64,000 nt of DNA, taken from contig NZ_LMGI01000001.1 of NCBI RefSeq assembly GCF_001427105.1, forward strand, positions 620,001 to 684,000. The letters run 5' to 3'. Position numbers and translations under genes: made by a program. Origin of the DNA: Sphingopyxis sp. Root154 (GTDB lineage Bacteria; Pseudomonadota; Alphaproteobacteria; Sphingomonadales; Sphingomonadaceae). Shown piece after piece: positions 1 through 9,409 of this stretch (its first letter is position 1; each line of letters opens with the position of its first letter). Below the pieces are notes generated by a model. The model saw nothing but the letters and a program-made list of their open reading frames with translations. It had not been told where the DNA came from and made no database searches.

Positions 1-755
1 ACGCTGCCGCGCGGCTCGCCGCGCCAATCCTTGTAGGTGACCAGCAGCGACTTTTCGTCCATCATCGCTGTCTGGATGCGCGGCCAGGGGCACATGTAGA
101 TGCACACCTGTTCGCGCATGAAGCCACCGAGAATGAAGGTTGTCGCGGTGAGGACGGCGACGGTGCCGTAGGCGACCGGTGCCGCCTGCCCGGCCCAGAA
201 GTCGTGAGTCAGCGTCGGCGCGTCGGCGAAATACATGATCCACGCGCCGCCCGTCCAGAAGGCGATGCCCAGATAGATGGCATATTTGGCGCCGCGCTTC
301 GCCAGCTTTTCGATGGTCCAGGGGCCATTCGCCAGCCGCATCTGCGCATTACGGTCGCCGTCGATCAGCCGGTCGACATGCTGGAAGAGATCGGTCCAGA
401 CGGTCTGCGGGCAGGCATAACCGCACCAGGCGCGCCCGACCGCGCTGGTAACGAGGAACAGGCCGATACCCGCCATGATCAAGAGGCCCGCGACATAGTA
501 GAATTCGTGCGGCCAGATTTCGATCTGGAACATGTAGAAGCGCCGGTGGGCAAGATCGACGAGCACCGCCTGATCGGGCGCATAGGGTCCGCGGTCCCAG
601 CGAATCCAGGGCGTGCCATAATAGATGGCAAGAGTGACCGCCATGATCGCCCATTTGAAGCGACGGAAGGGACCGTTCACCGCCTTGGGGTAAACGCCCT
701 TGCGCGCTTCGTAGAGCGAGGCCGGGGCGCCGGCGAGATCCTCAGGGCTGGCCAT
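1..755 (-). CDS. ccoG: Cytochrome c oxidase accessory protein CcoG (3' end cut by window edge)
   Basis: CcoG is a membrane polyferredoxin-like protein needed to mature cbb3 oxidase, probably through copper reduction. The frame reads from ATG at 755 to the window edge without a stop, about 251 residues. It begins MASPEDLAGAPASLYEARKG, has membrane segments near residues 33-50, 85-105, 155-180 and 190-210, and carries the family cysteines in WCGYACPQTVW and EQVCIYMCPWPRIQ, the latter preceding the ferredoxin domain that lies off the window. The start overlaps the end of ccoP by 14 bases, so the genes are translationally linked. Identity is firm; only the C-terminal part is unseen. Confidence 0.93.
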   Translation of the reverse strand, partial: MASPEDLAGAPASLYEARKGVYPKAVNGPFRRFKWAIMAVTLAIYYGTPWIRWDRGPYAPDQAVLVDLAHRRFYMFQIEIWPHEFYYVAGLLIMAGIGLFLVTSAVGRAWCGYACPQTVWTDLFQHVDRLIDGDRNAQMRLANGPWTIEKLAKRGAKYAIYLGIAFWTGGAWIMYFADAPTLTHDFWAGQAAPVAYGTVAVLTATTFILGGFMREQVCIYMCPWPRIQTAMMDEKSLLVTYKDWRGEPRGS

Positions 756-1668
756 CGGCTCCCTGCCCTTTCGCCGCGGGCGCCGGGGGTGCCTTCTCGC
801 CGCCGCCCAGCGAATAGACATAGGTTGCGAGCATCTTGATGGTGACCGGGTCGAGGCGCTCGCCCCAGCGCGGCATCACGCCGTTGCGCGGCTGGTTGAT
901 CGTCGCGGCGAGGCTGTCGCGGTCGCCGCCATAGAGCCAGATGGCATCGGTGAGTTTCGGCGCGCCCACCTGCCGCCCGCCCTCGCCGCGGGCGCCATGG
1001 CACACCGCGCAATTGGTGTCGAAGAGCACCGCGCCGCGCGCCGAAGAGGCGCTCGCCTTCTCCTGGCGGCTGAGCGTGCGAACAAAGCTGACCACATCGC
1101 CGATCTGCGCCGCATCGAGTATCCCGTCGCGCCCGAATGCCGGCATCAGGCTTGCCCGCGTGTCCTTATGCCCGGGATTCCGGATGCCATGCGTGACTGT
1201 ATATTCGATCGCAGCAAGGTCGCCGCCCCACAGCCAGTCGTCGTCGGTCAGGCTCGGATAGAGCGTCTTGAGACCTGCGCCGCCGGCGCCGTGGCACTGG
1301 ATGCAATGCACGCGGAATGCCGCGCCGCCGCCCTGCACCGCGGCCTGCATCAGCGCATGCTTGGTCGGCAGATCGGCGATATCGGTCGCAGCGATCGCAT
1401 TCACGGTCGGCGCGCGGCGCTTGCTGTCGGCGGCGAGTTCCTGCTCGAGCTGCCCGCGGCTCGACCAGCCGAGAACGCCTTTCGTCGCGTCATCGATCAT
1501 CGGCCAGGCCGGGTAGAGGATGACGTAGCCGAGCGCCCAGACGATCGTCAGATAGAAGGTCCACAGCCACCAGCGCGGCAAGGGCGTATTGAGCTCCTCG
1601 ATGCCGTCCCATTCATGTCCGACCGTGCTCGTGCCGGTCGCTTCGTCGATGCGTTTCTGCTCAACCAT
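742..1668 (-). CDS. ccoP: cbb3-type cytochrome c oxidase subunit III, diheme CcoP
   Basis: CcoP is the diheme electron-entry subunit of the high-affinity cbb3 terminal oxidase, anchored in the inner membrane with heme domains in the periplasm. The 308-residue product has one N-terminal membrane segment (about residues 33-52) and two heme-binding CxxCH motifs: CIQCH at 122-126 and CAVCH at 220-224. Length and order match the family. The gene starts inside the end of ccoQ (8-base overlap) and its own end overlaps ccoG, so N-O-Q-P-G is one tight operon on the minus strand. Expression is presumably driven from the FNR box upstream of ccoN. Confidence 0.97.
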   Translation of the reverse strand: MVEQKRIDEATGTSTVGHEWDGIEELNTPLPRWWLWTFYLTIVWALGYVILYPAWPMIDDATKGVLGWSSRGQLEQELAADSKRRAPTVNAIAATDIADLPTKHALMQAAVQGGGAAFRVHCIQCHGAGGAGLKTLYPSLTDDDWLWGGDLAAIEYTVTHGIRNPGHKDTRASLMPAFGRDGILDAAQIGDVVSFVRTLSRQEKASASSARGAVLFDTNCAVCHGARGEGGRQVGAPKLTDAIWLYGGDRDSLAATINQPRNGVMPRWGERLDPVTIKMLATYVYSLGGGEKAPPAPAAKGQGADGQP

Positions 1669-1819
1669 GCTCGTCGTCCTTGAAGATCATGTTCGCGGCT
1701 TCATCGTTGCGCGGGCGCGCAGCCTTGCGAAACGGCCAGGCCACGAGGCCGAGGAAGAGGACGGCCATGGCAAGCAGCCCCCAGCTGTCGGCGAAATGGC
1801 GGAGCGCGTCGTAGGTCAT
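1661..1819 (-). CDS. ccoQ: cbb3 oxidase small subunit CcoQ
   Basis: A 52-residue protein beginning [20 protein letters not shown]. It has a single membrane helix (about residues 13-30), then a basic turn [11 protein letters not shown] and an acidic tail ending KDDEHG. Size, topology and position between ccoO and ccoP identify it as CcoQ, which stabilises the cbb3 complex and in some bacteria affects signalling through the oxidase. Its ATG overlaps the ccoO stop (ATGA at 1816-1819), and its end overlaps the ccoP start. The sequence is poorly conserved across bacteria, so the call rests mainly on context and topology. Confidence 0.9.
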   Translation of the reverse strand: MTYDALRHFADSWGLLAMAVLFLGLVAWPFRKAARPRNDEAANMIFKDDEHG

Positions 1820-2598
1820 GGCGCTTTCGCCTGGACGGGAGCCGTTTCGGCTTCGTGCGGACGTTCCTGCGGCCCTGCCTTGTCGACATCGACGAGGGTG
1901 CCGAGCATCTGGAGATAGGCGACGAGCGCGTCCATCTCGGTAATGCGATCGGGGTCGCCGTCGAAGTCGCGGACTTGCGCCTTGGGATAGCGCTTGGCGA
2001 GATCGCCAGCGCCCGCCTCGGGATTGGCCTGCGCCGCGATATCGTCATTCGCTTTCGCGATGTCGGCCTTCGAATAGGGCACGCCGACCCGGTAGAGCGC
2101 GGTGAGGTCGTTACGCATATCGCCGGTCTCGAGGTCGCGGTCGGCGAGGAAGGCGTATGGCGGCATGATCGATTCGGGCACGACGCTCCTGGGATCGATC
2201 AGATGCGCGCGGTGCCATTCGTCCGAGTAGCGCCCGCCGACGCGGGCGAGGTCGGGTCCGGTGCGCTTCGATCCCCATTGGAAGGGATGATCGTACATGC
2301 TCTCGGCCGCGAGGCTGTAATGGCCATAGCGCTCGACCTCGTCGCGGAACGGGCGGATCATCTGGCTGTGGCAGGTATAGCAGCCCTCGCGCATATAGAT
2401 GTTCCGGCCGGCGAGCTCGAGCGGCGTGTAGGGCCGCATGCCGTCGACTTTCTCGATCGTGTTGTCGATCCAGAAGAGCGGCGCGATCTCGACGATGCCG
2501 CCGATGGTGACCGCGACGAGCGCGAAGAGACCGAGCAGGCTGACATTGCGCTCGAGAATCTTGTGGCTGAAGCCCTTTTCGGCGTTGTTCTTGGCCAT
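1816..2598 (-). CDS. ccoO: cbb3-type cytochrome c oxidase subunit II, monoheme CcoO
   Basis: The monoheme subunit of cbb3 oxidase passes electrons from CcoP to the catalytic subunit. The start at [10 protein letters not shown] gives 260 residues, the normal family length; the frame is open upstream but that part lies antisense-like within ccoN and has no family sequence. There is one N-terminal membrane helix (about 19-42) and a single heme motif CYTCH at 73-77, followed by the conserved [18 protein letters not shown]. The gene sits 11 bases after ccoN and overlaps ccoQ by four bases. Confidence 0.97.
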   Translation of the reverse strand: MAKNNAEKGFSHKILERNVSLLGLFALVAVTIGGIVEIAPLFWIDNTIEKVDGMRPYTPLELAGRNIYMREGCYTCHSQMIRPFRDEVERYGHYSLAAESMYDHPFQWGSKRTGPDLARVGGRYSDEWHRAHLIDPRSVVPESIMPPYAFLADRDLETGDMRNDLTALYRVGVPYSKADIAKANDDIAAQANPEAGAGDLAKRYPKAQVRDFDGDPDRITEMDALVAYLQMLGTLVDVDKAGPQERPHEAETAPVQAKAP

Positions 2599-2609
2599 TG
2601 ATGGGCTCC

Positions 2610-4268
2610 TTATTCGGCAGGCGCGAGGGCGAGCGGGCGGTCCGCGGCCACATTGTGCGGAGTTTCGGTCATCGGCTTTTCGGCGCGGACCTTGCCTGCG
2701 AGCGTCGCCCAGACATTGACGACCATGATGAGGAAGCCCGCGAGATACATCGCCCCGCCCGCGGCGCGGATCAGGTACATCGGGTGCATCGCCGCAACGC
2801 TTTCGGCAAAACTGTAGACGAGGTAGCCGTCGGCGCCGTACTCCCGCCACATCAGCCCCTGCATGATGCCGGCGACCCACATCGACGCGGCGTAGAAAAC
2901 GATCCCCACGGTCGCGAGCCAGAAGTGCCAGTTCACCATCCGCAGGCTGTAGAGACGCGGGCGGTTCCACAGGCGCGGCACGAGATAATAGACGCACGCG
3001 AAGGTGATCATGCCGTTCCAGCCCAGCGCGCCCGAATGGACATGGCCGATCGTCCAGTCGGTATAATGCGACATGGAGTTGACCCATTTGATCGACATCA
3101 TCGGGCCTTCGAAGGTGCTCATCCCGTAGAAGGCGAGCGCCATCACCATCATGCGGATGATCGGGTCGGTGCGGATCTTGTCCCACGCCCCGTTGAGCGT
3201 CATCAACCCGTTGATCATCCCGCCCCAGCTCGGCATCCACAGCATGATCGAGAAGACCATGCCGAGCGTCTGCGCCCAGTCGGGGAGCGCGGTGTAATGG
3301 AGGTGGTGCGGCCCCGCCCAGATGTAGAGGAAGATCAGCGACCAGAAGTGGATGATCGAAAGGCGATAGCTGTAGACCGGGCGCTCGGCCTGCTTCGGCA
3401 CGAAATAATACATCATCGCAAGGAAGCCCGCGGTCAGGAAGAAGCCGACCGCATTATGCCCGTACCACCACTGCGTCAGCGCATCCTGGACGCCGGCGAA
3501 AGCTGCGTAGCTCTTCGAGCCGAAGATGCTGGCGGGCATCGACAGATTGTTGACGATGTGGAGCATCGCGATGGTGATGATGAAGCTGAGGTAAAACCAG
3601 TTCGCGACATAGATGTGCGGCTCGCGGCGCTTCACGATCGTGCCGAGGAAGACAATGAGATAGGCGACCCAGACGATGGTCAGCCAGAGATCGACATACC
3701 ATTCGGGCTCGGCATATTCCTTCGCCTCGGTGACCCCCATCAGGTAGCCGGTCGCCGCCAGAACGATGAATAGCTGGTACCCCCAGAAGACGAAGCGCGC
3801 GAGCGTCGGGAAAGCGAGCCGTGCGCGGCAGGTGCGCTGGACGACATAATAGCTCGTCGCGATCAGCGCGTTGCCGCCGAAAGCGAAAATCACCGCCGAG
3901 GTGTGGAGCGGCCTGATGCGCCCGAAGGTCGTATATTCGAAGTTGAGGTTGAGCGCCGGAAAGGCGAGCTGGAGCGCGATGAAGAGGCCTGCCGCCATGC
4001 CGGCAATGCCCCAGAACAGCGTGGCAATGACGCCCCAGCGAATTGGGTCGTCGTCATAAACGCCCTGATCGGCCGGCATCTTCAATAAGCCGCGCGCAAT
4101 CGCCTCATAATCGGCCCGCGACACGGTTGCCCAGAGCATCAGCAAAGCGGCGAGCGCGACGATGATCATATGGACGGCGAAGGGCGCATCGACCGCGACC
4201 GCCGCCATCACCAGCGCGAGCAGGGCCAGGCCGAGCCAGCCCCCCGCCTTTGCTACCAGAGTGTCCAT
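2610..4268 (-). CDS. ccoN: cbb3-type cytochrome c oxidase catalytic subunit I, CcoN
   Basis: The catalytic heme-copper subunit reduces O2 to water with very high oxygen affinity. Starting at [10 protein letters not shown] (4268) gives 552 residues with about twelve to fourteen membrane helices. Metal-ligand regions include [15 protein letters not shown] (low-spin heme His), [11 protein letters not shown] (CuB His and Tyr), [11 protein letters not shown] (CuB His pair) and [15 protein letters not shown] (heme ligands). Starts at 4286 and 4307 are also open; 4268 is preferred because GGGGC precedes it at workable spacing. An FNR box sits about 86 bases upstream, fitting oxygen control. First gene of the operon. 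Confidence 0.97.
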   Translation of the reverse strand: MDTLVAKAGGWLGLALLALVMAAVAVDAPFAVHMIIVALAALLMLWATVSRADYEAIARGLLKMPADQGVYDDDPIRWGVIATLFWGIAGMAAGLFIALQLAFPALNLNFEYTTFGRIRPLHTSAVIFAFGGNALIATSYYVVQRTCRARLAFPTLARFVFWGYQLFIVLAATGYLMGVTEAKEYAEPEWYVDLWLTIVWVAYLIVFLGTIVKRREPHIYVANWFYLSFIITIAMLHIVNNLSMPASIFGSKSYAAFAGVQDALTQWWYGHNAVGFFLTAGFLAMMYYFVPKQAERPVYSYRLSIIHFWSLIFLYIWAGPHHLHYTALPDWAQTLGMVFSIMLWMPSWGGMINGLMTLNGAWDKIRTDPIIRMMVMALAFYGMSTFEGPMMSIKWVNSMSHYTDWTIGHVHSGALGWNGMITFACVYYLVPRLWNRPRLYSLRMVNWHFWLATVGIVFYAASMWVAGIMQGLMWREYGADGYLVYSFAESVAAMHPMYLIRAAGGAMYLAGFLIMVVNVWATLAGKVRAEKPMTETPHNVAADRPLALAPAE

Positions 4269-4347
4269 AACGCTTGCCCCTGTCATCGCGCGGCTTCGCT
4301 GCCGCATGGCTCAAGACCGCTCTTGGCCGCGCGGCGGGGCAAAAACA

Positions 4348-4361
4348 TTGACCAGGATCAA
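4348..4361. promoter_or_regulatory. FNR box between ccoN and ompW
   Basis: TTGACCAGGATCAA matches the FNR/FixK palindrome TTGAY-N4-RTCAA. It lies in the divergent region between ccoN (start 4268, minus) and ompW (start 4440, plus), so it could control either or both. The spacing of 80 to 90 bases to each start codon is compatible with an activator site. No binding data are available here. Confidence 0.85.
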
Positions 4362-4439
4362 CGAATAGATTGCGCGGCATCAATGCCCGGCGGCCGCGCC
4401 GGGTGCAGGGAGCCCAGGTCAACGCAAGGAGCAACGACC

Positions 4440-5111
4440 ATGAAAAAGCAGCATCTCTCCCTGATCGCGCTGGCCGCCGCCGCCGCGATTCCCGGCCAGG
4501 CCGCGGCCAAGGCCGGCGATATCCAGTTCAAGATTTTCGCGACCTATGTCGCACCCGACGGCAAGATCAGCGACGTCAAGCTCGACCGGATCGGCCTGCC
4601 GGCCGGAACGCAGACGAAGGCCGACGACAATGTGACGCCGACGGTCGCGATCGAATATTATGTCGCCGACCATATCTCGCTCGAGACGATCGCCGGGGTC
4701 ACCCAGCATGACGTCAATGGCCGCGGCGCGCTGAACGGTGCGACTTTGGTGTCGAACGCGAAGATCGTGCCCGCGACGCTCTCTCTCAAATATCATTTCG
4801 GCAAGGAAGGCGGGATCCAGCCCTATGTCGGCGCGGGTCCGAGCTATTTCATCTTCATCGACGAGAAGCCCGGTGCAACGACCCGGTCGCTCGGCGCGAC
4901 GCGGCAGAAGATGGGCGACAAGCTCGGCGCCGCGCTCCAGGCCGGGGTCGATATTCCGGTGAACGACAAGGGACTTGCGCTGTCCTTCGATGCCAAGCGC
5001 TATTTCCTGCGCCCGACCGCGACCTGGTATGCCGGGACGACCGAGGTGCTCAAGACGCGGCACAAGCTCGATCCCTGGGTGATCAGCGCCGGCGTCGCCT
5101 TCCGCTTCTAG
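4440..5111 (+). CDS. ompW: OmpW-family outer membrane protein
   Basis: An eight-stranded beta-barrel outer membrane protein that may carry small hydrophobic solutes. The 223-residue product starts at ATG 4440 behind AAGGAG and has a signal peptide ending near QAAAKA. The mature part has the OmpW pattern: VTPTVAIEYYVADHISLETIAG, then YHFGKEGGIQPYVGAGPSY, then a terminal strand ending in aromatic VAFRF as required for barrel assembly. It is divergent from ccoN and shares the FNR box at 4348-4361. OmpW genes are oxygen-regulated in several proteobacteria, which fits this placement. The solute is unknown. Confidence 0.9.
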   Translation: MKKQHLSLIALAAAAAIPGQAAAKAGDIQFKIFATYVAPDGKISDVKLDRIGLPAGTQTKADDNVTPTVAIEYYVADHISLETIAGVTQHDVNGRGALNGATLVSNAKIVPATLSLKYHFGKEGGIQPYVGAGPSYFIFIDEKPGATTRSLGATRQKMGDKLGAALQAGVDIPVNDKGLALSFDAKRYFLRPTATWYAGTTEVLKTRHKLDPWVISAGVAFRF

Positions 5112-5137
5112 CCTCCTTGCCTCGCGCCGGTGGACGG

Positions 5138-5827
5138 TCAGCCTGCCATCTCGTTCAGAGCCGCAAGGTCGTTGATGAAGACCTTGCGGCGGGATGGGAG
5201 GTCGATCAGGCCATCGGCGCGCATTTTGGTGAGCTGGCGGCTCGTGGTTTCGATGGTGAGGCCCAAAATGTCGGCGATCTGCTGGCGACCGAAGGGCAAC
5301 TCGAAACCACGCGAGATCACCGCCGCACCAGGCGACGGCGATAAGCGATCGGCCATTTCGAGCAGGAAGGAAGCGACCTTTTCCGATGCCGACTTGCGGC
5401 CGAGTAGGAGCATCCAGCGGCGTGCGCGATCGAGCTCGGCGAGCGTGCGACGCAGCAATTTCTGCTGCAGGTGGGGATGGTCGCTGGCGAATTCGTCGAA
5501 CTGGTCGCGATGGAAGATGCAAAGCTCGGCCTCGCTGATCGCGCTGACGCTGTAAGGGCTTTCCTTCCCGAACGGCCGCCCGATGAAGTCCGAGGGAAAG
5601 ACGATGCCGACGATCTGCTCGCGGCCGTCGGCGGTCGCGGCAACGAGTTTCAGCACCCCTTCGAGGACATTGGCGACGACCGGCGCGTCGTCGCCCTCCC
5701 ACAGGAGCGTGTGACCGCTGCTCACGCGCTGGCGCCGGCCCATCCGGCCGAGCAACAGGAGTTCGTCGGGCCGCAGGCTCGCACAGATGGCGCGGTTGCG
5801 CACGATGCAGGACAGGCAATCGGTCAT
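5138..5827 (-). CDS. fnrL: Crp/Fnr-family oxygen regulator, FnrL type (copy 1)
   Basis: A 229-residue transcription factor expected to bind FNR boxes when its oxygen-labile [4Fe-4S] cluster is intact. Cluster cysteines are visible at C4, C7 and C15 (CxxC-x7-C) with the fourth at C103 (ELCIFHRDQ), as in FnrL/FNR proteins. A cyclic-nucleotide-type beta roll fills about residues 25-115, a dimerisation helix 118-150, and the winged helix ends the protein. Recognition helix IETTSRQLTKM keeps the E..SR residues (E193, S196, R197) that read TTGAT. It is tail-to-tail with ompW. No strong ribosome site was seen before ATG 5827. Confidence 0.93.
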   Translation of the reverse strand: MTDCLSCIVRNRAICASLRPDELLLLGRMGRRQRVSSGHTLLWEGDDAPVVANVLEGVLKLVAATADGREQIVGIVFPSDFIGRPFGKESPYSVSAISEAELCIFHRDQFDEFASDHPHLQQKLLRRTLAELDRARRWMLLLGRKSASEKVASFLLEMADRLSPSPGAAVISRGFELPFGRQQIADILGLTIETTSRQLTKMRADGLIDLPSRRKVFINDLAALNEMAG

Positions 5828-5858
5828 GTGCCGGGCGCCCGGCAGGCACGCATCGCGA

Positions 5859-6668
5859 TCAATGGGCGAGCAGGAGCGCCGCCGGCGCGGCTTCGAGCAG
5901 ATAGCGCGTCACCCCGCCAAAAAGGGTCTCGCGCAGCCGCGGACGCCCATAGGCGCCCATCACGATGAGCCCCGGCGCCAGCTCCTTCGCGGTTCGCTCG
6001 AGAATCTCCTCGGGAGTCAGCGCCCCGCGATCGAGGCGGCGAAGCTCACCATGGATGCCGTGCCGCGACAAATAGCAAAGCGCATCCTCGGCGGGCACCC
6101 TGCCCTCGTCCGGCCCGACCTGCACCATCGTCACGCTGCCCGCGCCCGCCGTCAGCGGCGCCGCGGCGCGCAAGGCGTGCGCGGCTTGCGGGCTGCCGTT
6201 CCACAGGATCATCACCGGGGCGTCGAGGTCGAGCGGCTGGCCTTCGGCGGGCAAGGCGAGCACGGGCGCCGGCACGGTCATCGCGAGGTCGCCCGCCAGC
6301 GTTGGCTGCGCGAGGCCGCGCCGGTCGCGGGGGCCGAGCGAGACGATGGCCAGATCGGCGAGCGTCGCGGCGAGTGACAGCGACGCGAGCGCATCGCCGT
6401 CGGCGATTGCGATATCCCAGGGCACATCCTCGCGCGCGAGCTGCGCCGCGAGCCGGGTCTTGAGCTCGGCATCGGCAAGCTGGGCCGCGGCGAGCTGTTC
6501 GCGCGCCAGATACATGCCGCCGAAGGGGTCCGAGGCGATGAATTGCTGGAAAGGCGAACAGATCAGGAAGCTGAGATGGGCGCCGAGGCGGCGCCCGATC
6601 GCGAGCGCGGTCTCGGTGCGCGCGGCCATGGCCGGGCTCGCGTCGGCGTGAATCAAAAGATTTCGCAT
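5859..6668 (-). CDS. Universal stress protein, tandem UspA domains (copy 1)
   Basis: A 269-residue cytoplasmic protein with two Usp folds. The second retains the ATP-binding loop G-2x-G-9x-G (VMGAYGRPRLRETLFGGVT). Tandem Usp proteins support survival during energy or oxygen limitation; the target is unknown. Start ATG 6668 follows AAGGAG. An FNR box (6721-6734) lies about 60 bases upstream. It is 31 bases from fnrL copy 1, which lies downstream on the same strand, so the two may be co-transcribed. A homologue of similar size lies at 9470-10264 and shares the near-identical loop. Confidence 0.92.
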   Translation of the reverse strand: MRNLLIHADASPAMAARTETALAIGRRLGAHLSFLICSPFQQFIASDPFGGMYLAREQLAAAQLADAELKTRLAAQLAREDVPWDIAIADGDALASLSLAATLADLAIVSLGPRDRRGLAQPTLAGDLAMTVPAPVLALPAEGQPLDLDAPVMILWNGSPQAAHALRAAAPLTAGAGSVTMVQVGPDEGRVPAEDALCYLSRHGIHGELRRLDRGALTPEEILERTAKELAPGLIVMGAYGRPRLRETLFGGVTRYLLEAAPAALLLAH

Positions 6669-6720
6669 GTCTGGCTCTCCTTCAAGATGGAGAGGGAAGC
6701 CCTTATGCGCGCCGCCTTCA

Positions 6721-6734
6721 TTGACCCTGATCAA
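6721..6734. promoter_or_regulatory. FNR box upstream of universal stress protein gene
   Basis: TTGACCCTGATCAA fits TTGAY-N4-RTCAA exactly. Its centre is about 60 bases before the usp start codon at 6668. The region to 7002 also separates this gene from a divergent acetyltransferase gene and includes CTCCGTATAATTACG at 6773-6787, similar to other recurring motifs listed below. Confidence 0.85.
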
Positions 6735-7002
6735 TAAAGCCGCGCTTTCAGGCCGGGCGGCACAGCGGGTCGCTCCGTATAATTACGAAATGCGCCGACC
6801 GCGCGGGGCGTTAGCCTGTCTTCGCAAAGGAGCAGCCGATGCCGAAACCCCGTCCGTTGACCCCATTTCGCGCGCATCCGCGCCGGGCCCCCGTGAATCG
6901 CGCGCCGGCGGACCCGCGGCGCGAGCAAAGTCGCATCGCGGGCACGCTCACCCTTCGCACTTCGCCGCTCCGGCGGTCCGGCCCAAATCAAGGAAACAGA
7001 GG

Positions 7003-7548
7003 ATGACACTCACCAACGCGCCCGACACCACGCTGAGCGAGGCGACCGAGACCTGCCTGCAGACCCGCAGCGGCGTCGATCTTCGCCTCCGGCCGGTCGC
7101 CGACAGTGACGCCGACAGCGTCAACCATTTCTTCGACGGCCTGACGGCTGACGACATGCAGTTCCGCTTCCTGAGCGGCCAGTCGCACCTGTCGAGCGCC
7201 CAGCTCGCAGCGATGATCGGGGTCGATCACCGGCACCGCGAGCATCTGCTGGCGTTCGATGCGGCGACGTCGGAGCTCATCGCGAGCCTGCTGATCGCCG
7301 CCGACGACGCTTTTGTGACCGCCGAGGTCGCGATTTCGGTCGCGCCCGCGTATAAGACGCGCGGCGTCGGCTGGACCCTCCTCAACCATGCCGTCGATCT
7401 CGCGCGTGCCCGCGGCCTTAAGACGCTACGGTCGATCGAGAGCCGCGCCAATCGGGGCGCGATGGAGGTCGAACGGACGCTGGGGTTTAAGGCGAGCGAC
7501 TATGATGGCGACGCCACGCTGGCGCTGCTCGAACTCGAGCTTCGCTGA
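7003..7548 (+). CDS. GNAT-family N-acetyltransferase (copy 1)
   Basis: A 181-residue acyltransferase of the GNAT fold. The pattern DDMQFRFLSG...VDHRHREHLLAF matches the N-terminal half of the GNAT domain found in Pat-like protein acetyltransferases, and VAISVAPAYKTRGVGWTLL is the acetyl-CoA binding loop (R/Q-x-x-G-x-G type). Substrate is unknown; lysine acetylation is possible but unproven. Start ATG 7003 has AAGG nine bases upstream. It is divergent from the FNR-box usp gene and followed 52 bases later by an alcohol dehydrogenase. A clear paralogue lies at 38229-38762. Confidence 0.88.
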   Translation: MTLTNAPDTTLSEATETCLQTRSGVDLRLRPVADSDADSVNHFFDGLTADDMQFRFLSGQSHLSSAQLAAMIGVDHRHREHLLAFDAATSELIASLLIAADDAFVTAEVAISVAPAYKTRGVGWTLLNHAVDLARARGLKTLRSIESRANRGAMEVERTLGFKASDYDGDATLALLELELR

Positions 7549-7600
7549 ACTGGGCCGCCGGGTCGGCCCCCCGACAGGCAGCCGGCTGGAGACGCACCCA

Positions 7601-8617
7601 ATGGACCAAGGCTTTCATGCCATGCAGCTCGACACGCCGGGGGCGCCGCTGCGCCGTGTCGAGCGGGCGATGCCGACACCGGGAGACGGCGAGATCCGGA
7701 TCGCGGTCACCGCGTGCGGCGTGTGCCGGACCGATCTCCATATTGCCGATGGCGACATCAGCGGCCGGCTTCCGATCATCCCGGGCCATGAGATCGTCGG
7801 CCGCGTCGATGCGCTCGGCGGGGGTGTCACCCGGTTCGGGCTTGGCGACCGGGTCGGGGTGCCCTGGCTCGGGCGGAGCTGCGGCGCCTGCCCCTATTGC
7901 GCAACCGGCCATGAAAATCTCTGCAACACGCCCGAGTTCACCGGCTTCACGCGCGACGGCGGCTTCGCGTCGCACGTCGTCGCCGATGCGCGCTTCTGTC
8001 TCGCAATCCCTGCCGCCTTCGACGATGTTCATGCGGCGCCTTTGCTCTGCGCCGGACTGATCGGCTACCGTGCCTATCGCATGGCGGACGGGGCGAAGAC
8101 GCTTGGCCTCTATGGTTTCGGCGCTGCCGCGCATATTCTCGCGCAGATCGCGATCGCCGACGGCACCGACGTCTATGCCTTCACGCGCGAGGGCGACACG
8201 GAAGGCCAGGATTTCGCGCGCCGCCTCGGCTGCATCTGGGCGGGCGCGTCGAACGAGGCCCCGCCCGCTGCGCTCAATGCCGCGATTCTCTTCGCGCCGG
8301 TCGGCGCGCTGGTGCCCGAAGCCCTGCGCCGGGTGCGGAAGGGCGGACGCGTCATTTGCGCGGGCATCCACATGAGCGACATTCCCGGCTTTCCCTACGC
8401 CGATCTCTGGGAAGAACGATCGATCCAGTCGGTCGCCAATCTGACCCGTGCCGATGGCGCGGCGTTCCTCGAAGCCGCTGCGCGCTGCGGCGTGCGGACA
8501 CATGTCACGGCGCTGCCGCTCGCCGACGCGAACCGCGCGCTCGACCGTTTGCGCGCCGGCGCGGTCGAAGGCGCGCTCGTCCTCGTCCCCGAGGGAGCGG
8601 CTAGGGGGAATCCCTAA
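7601..8617 (+). CDS. Zinc-dependent alcohol dehydrogenase, MDR superfamily (copy 1)
   Basis: A 338-residue NAD(P)-dependent dehydrogenase. Catalytic zinc ligands are C39 (TACGVCRTDLH) and H63-E64 (PGHEIVG). The structural zinc site is complete: C94, C97, C100 and C108 in the segment CGACPYCATGHENLC. The Rossmann fingerprint appears as LGLYGFGAAAHILAQ. It most resembles the AdhA-type class that interconverts small alcohols and aldehydes, which suits redox balancing at low oxygen. Start ATG 7601 is the first Met after a TGGAG. It may share a transcript with the acetyltransferase upstream. Confidence 0.92.
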   Translation: MDQGFHAMQLDTPGAPLRRVERAMPTPGDGEIRIAVTACGVCRTDLHIADGDISGRLPIIPGHEIVGRVDALGGGVTRFGLGDRVGVPWLGRSCGACPYCATGHENLCNTPEFTGFTRDGGFASHVVADARFCLAIPAAFDDVHAAPLLCAGLIGYRAYRMADGAKTLGLYGFGAAAHILAQIAIADGTDVYAFTREGDTEGQDFARRLGCIWAGASNEAPPAALNAAILFAPVGALVPEALRRVRKGGRVICAGIHMSDIPGFPYADLWEERSIQSVANLTRADGAAFLEAAARCGVRTHVTALPLADANRALDRLRAGAVEGALVLVPEGAARGNP

Positions 8618-8682
8618 TGGCGCGCCGCGGGCAGCGGCGCGAAAGAGGCGAAGGCCAGACCGGCCTGTCAGGAGAGACTGTC

Positions 8683-8883
8683 ATGGATCGTTTCGAGCGA
8701 GACCCCGCCAGCGCGGCGCGCCCTCCCGAGTGTCCCGATTGCGACCCGCCGGCACAGCCCGACAAGGTCTATCCCGAGATGCCGGCGCCAAACCCCGATC
8801 GCCAGCCGCTGCGCACGTCGCCCGAAGCGCCAGTGCTTCCCGACAGCCATCCCGAAGCCACGCCGCGCGAATATCCCGAATAG
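8683..8883 (+). CDS. Small proline-rich hypothetical protein
   Basis: Not recognised. ATG 8683 is preceded by AGGAGA and gives 66 residues, rich in Pro, Asp and Glu, with a CPDCDP pair of cysteines near the middle and a tail ending in REYPE. No membrane segment or signal peptide is visible and it is probably disordered. It follows the alcohol dehydrogenase by 65 bases and is convergent with the receiver-domain gene. The good ribosome site and isolated position favour a real gene. Confidence 0.55.
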   Translation: MDRFERDPASAARPPECPDCDPPAQPDKVYPEMPAPNPDRQPLRTSPEAPVLPDSHPEATPREYPE

Positions 8884-8913
8884 CCGCGCCCGCGGCGCGC
8901 GTCGGACAACGCC

Positions 8914-9333
8914 TCAAGGGCTCGCGGACGGCGTGCCGCTGCGCGTGAGCCGGGTCACCGCGTCGATGAGCATATGCTCGCGCAGCGGCTTTTCGAGAAC
9001 AAGTGCAAAGCCCGCCTCGCGCGCCCGGGCGCTCAATTCCTCGGACGGATAGGCCGAGATCAGGATGGCAGGTCCATCCCAGCCCTGCGCGCGCAGCGCG
9101 CCGAGCATCGCGATCCCGTCGCTGCTCTCGAGCCGGTAATCGACGATCAGGCAGTCGGGCGCGGCGCGCGCCGCCTCGGCGAGCGCGGGATCGGCGGCGG
9201 ACCAGGCCTTCGCCGCAAATCCGCGCCCCTGCAAAAGCAGGAGAAGCGAGCGGCGCACTGCCGGGTCATCCTCGACGATAAGGATGGTCGGCGGTGCCTC
9301 GCTCCAACCCGATCGGGCGATCAACATGTCCAT
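8914..9333 (-). CDS. Single-domain response regulator (receiver only)
   Basis: About 139 residues comprising a CheY-like receiver: acidic pocket IVEDDPAV, phospho-acceptor Asp in LIVDYRLESSDG, switch Ser in AILISAYPS and conserved Lys in VLEKPL. There is no output domain, so it must act by binding a partner or as a phosphate sink. Receiver-only proteins often accompany FixL/FixJ systems in alphaproteobacteria, and fixLJ lies 8 kb away. The start is uncertain: ATG 9333 and 9327 are both possible and the ribosome site is weak. Confidence 0.85.
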   Translation of the reverse strand: MDMLIARSGWSEAPPTILIVEDDPAVRRSLLLLLQGRGFAAKAWSAADPALAEAARAAPDCLIVDYRLESSDGIAMLGALRAQGWDGPAILISAYPSEELSARAREAGFALVLEKPLREHMLIDAVTRLTRSGTPSASP

Positions 9334-9409
9334 GGTCCCGTTATCGAAGCTTTGGCATGGCGGCCGGGTGCCGACCGCCACATACTCCGCCAGATTCTTG
9401 TAAAATCGC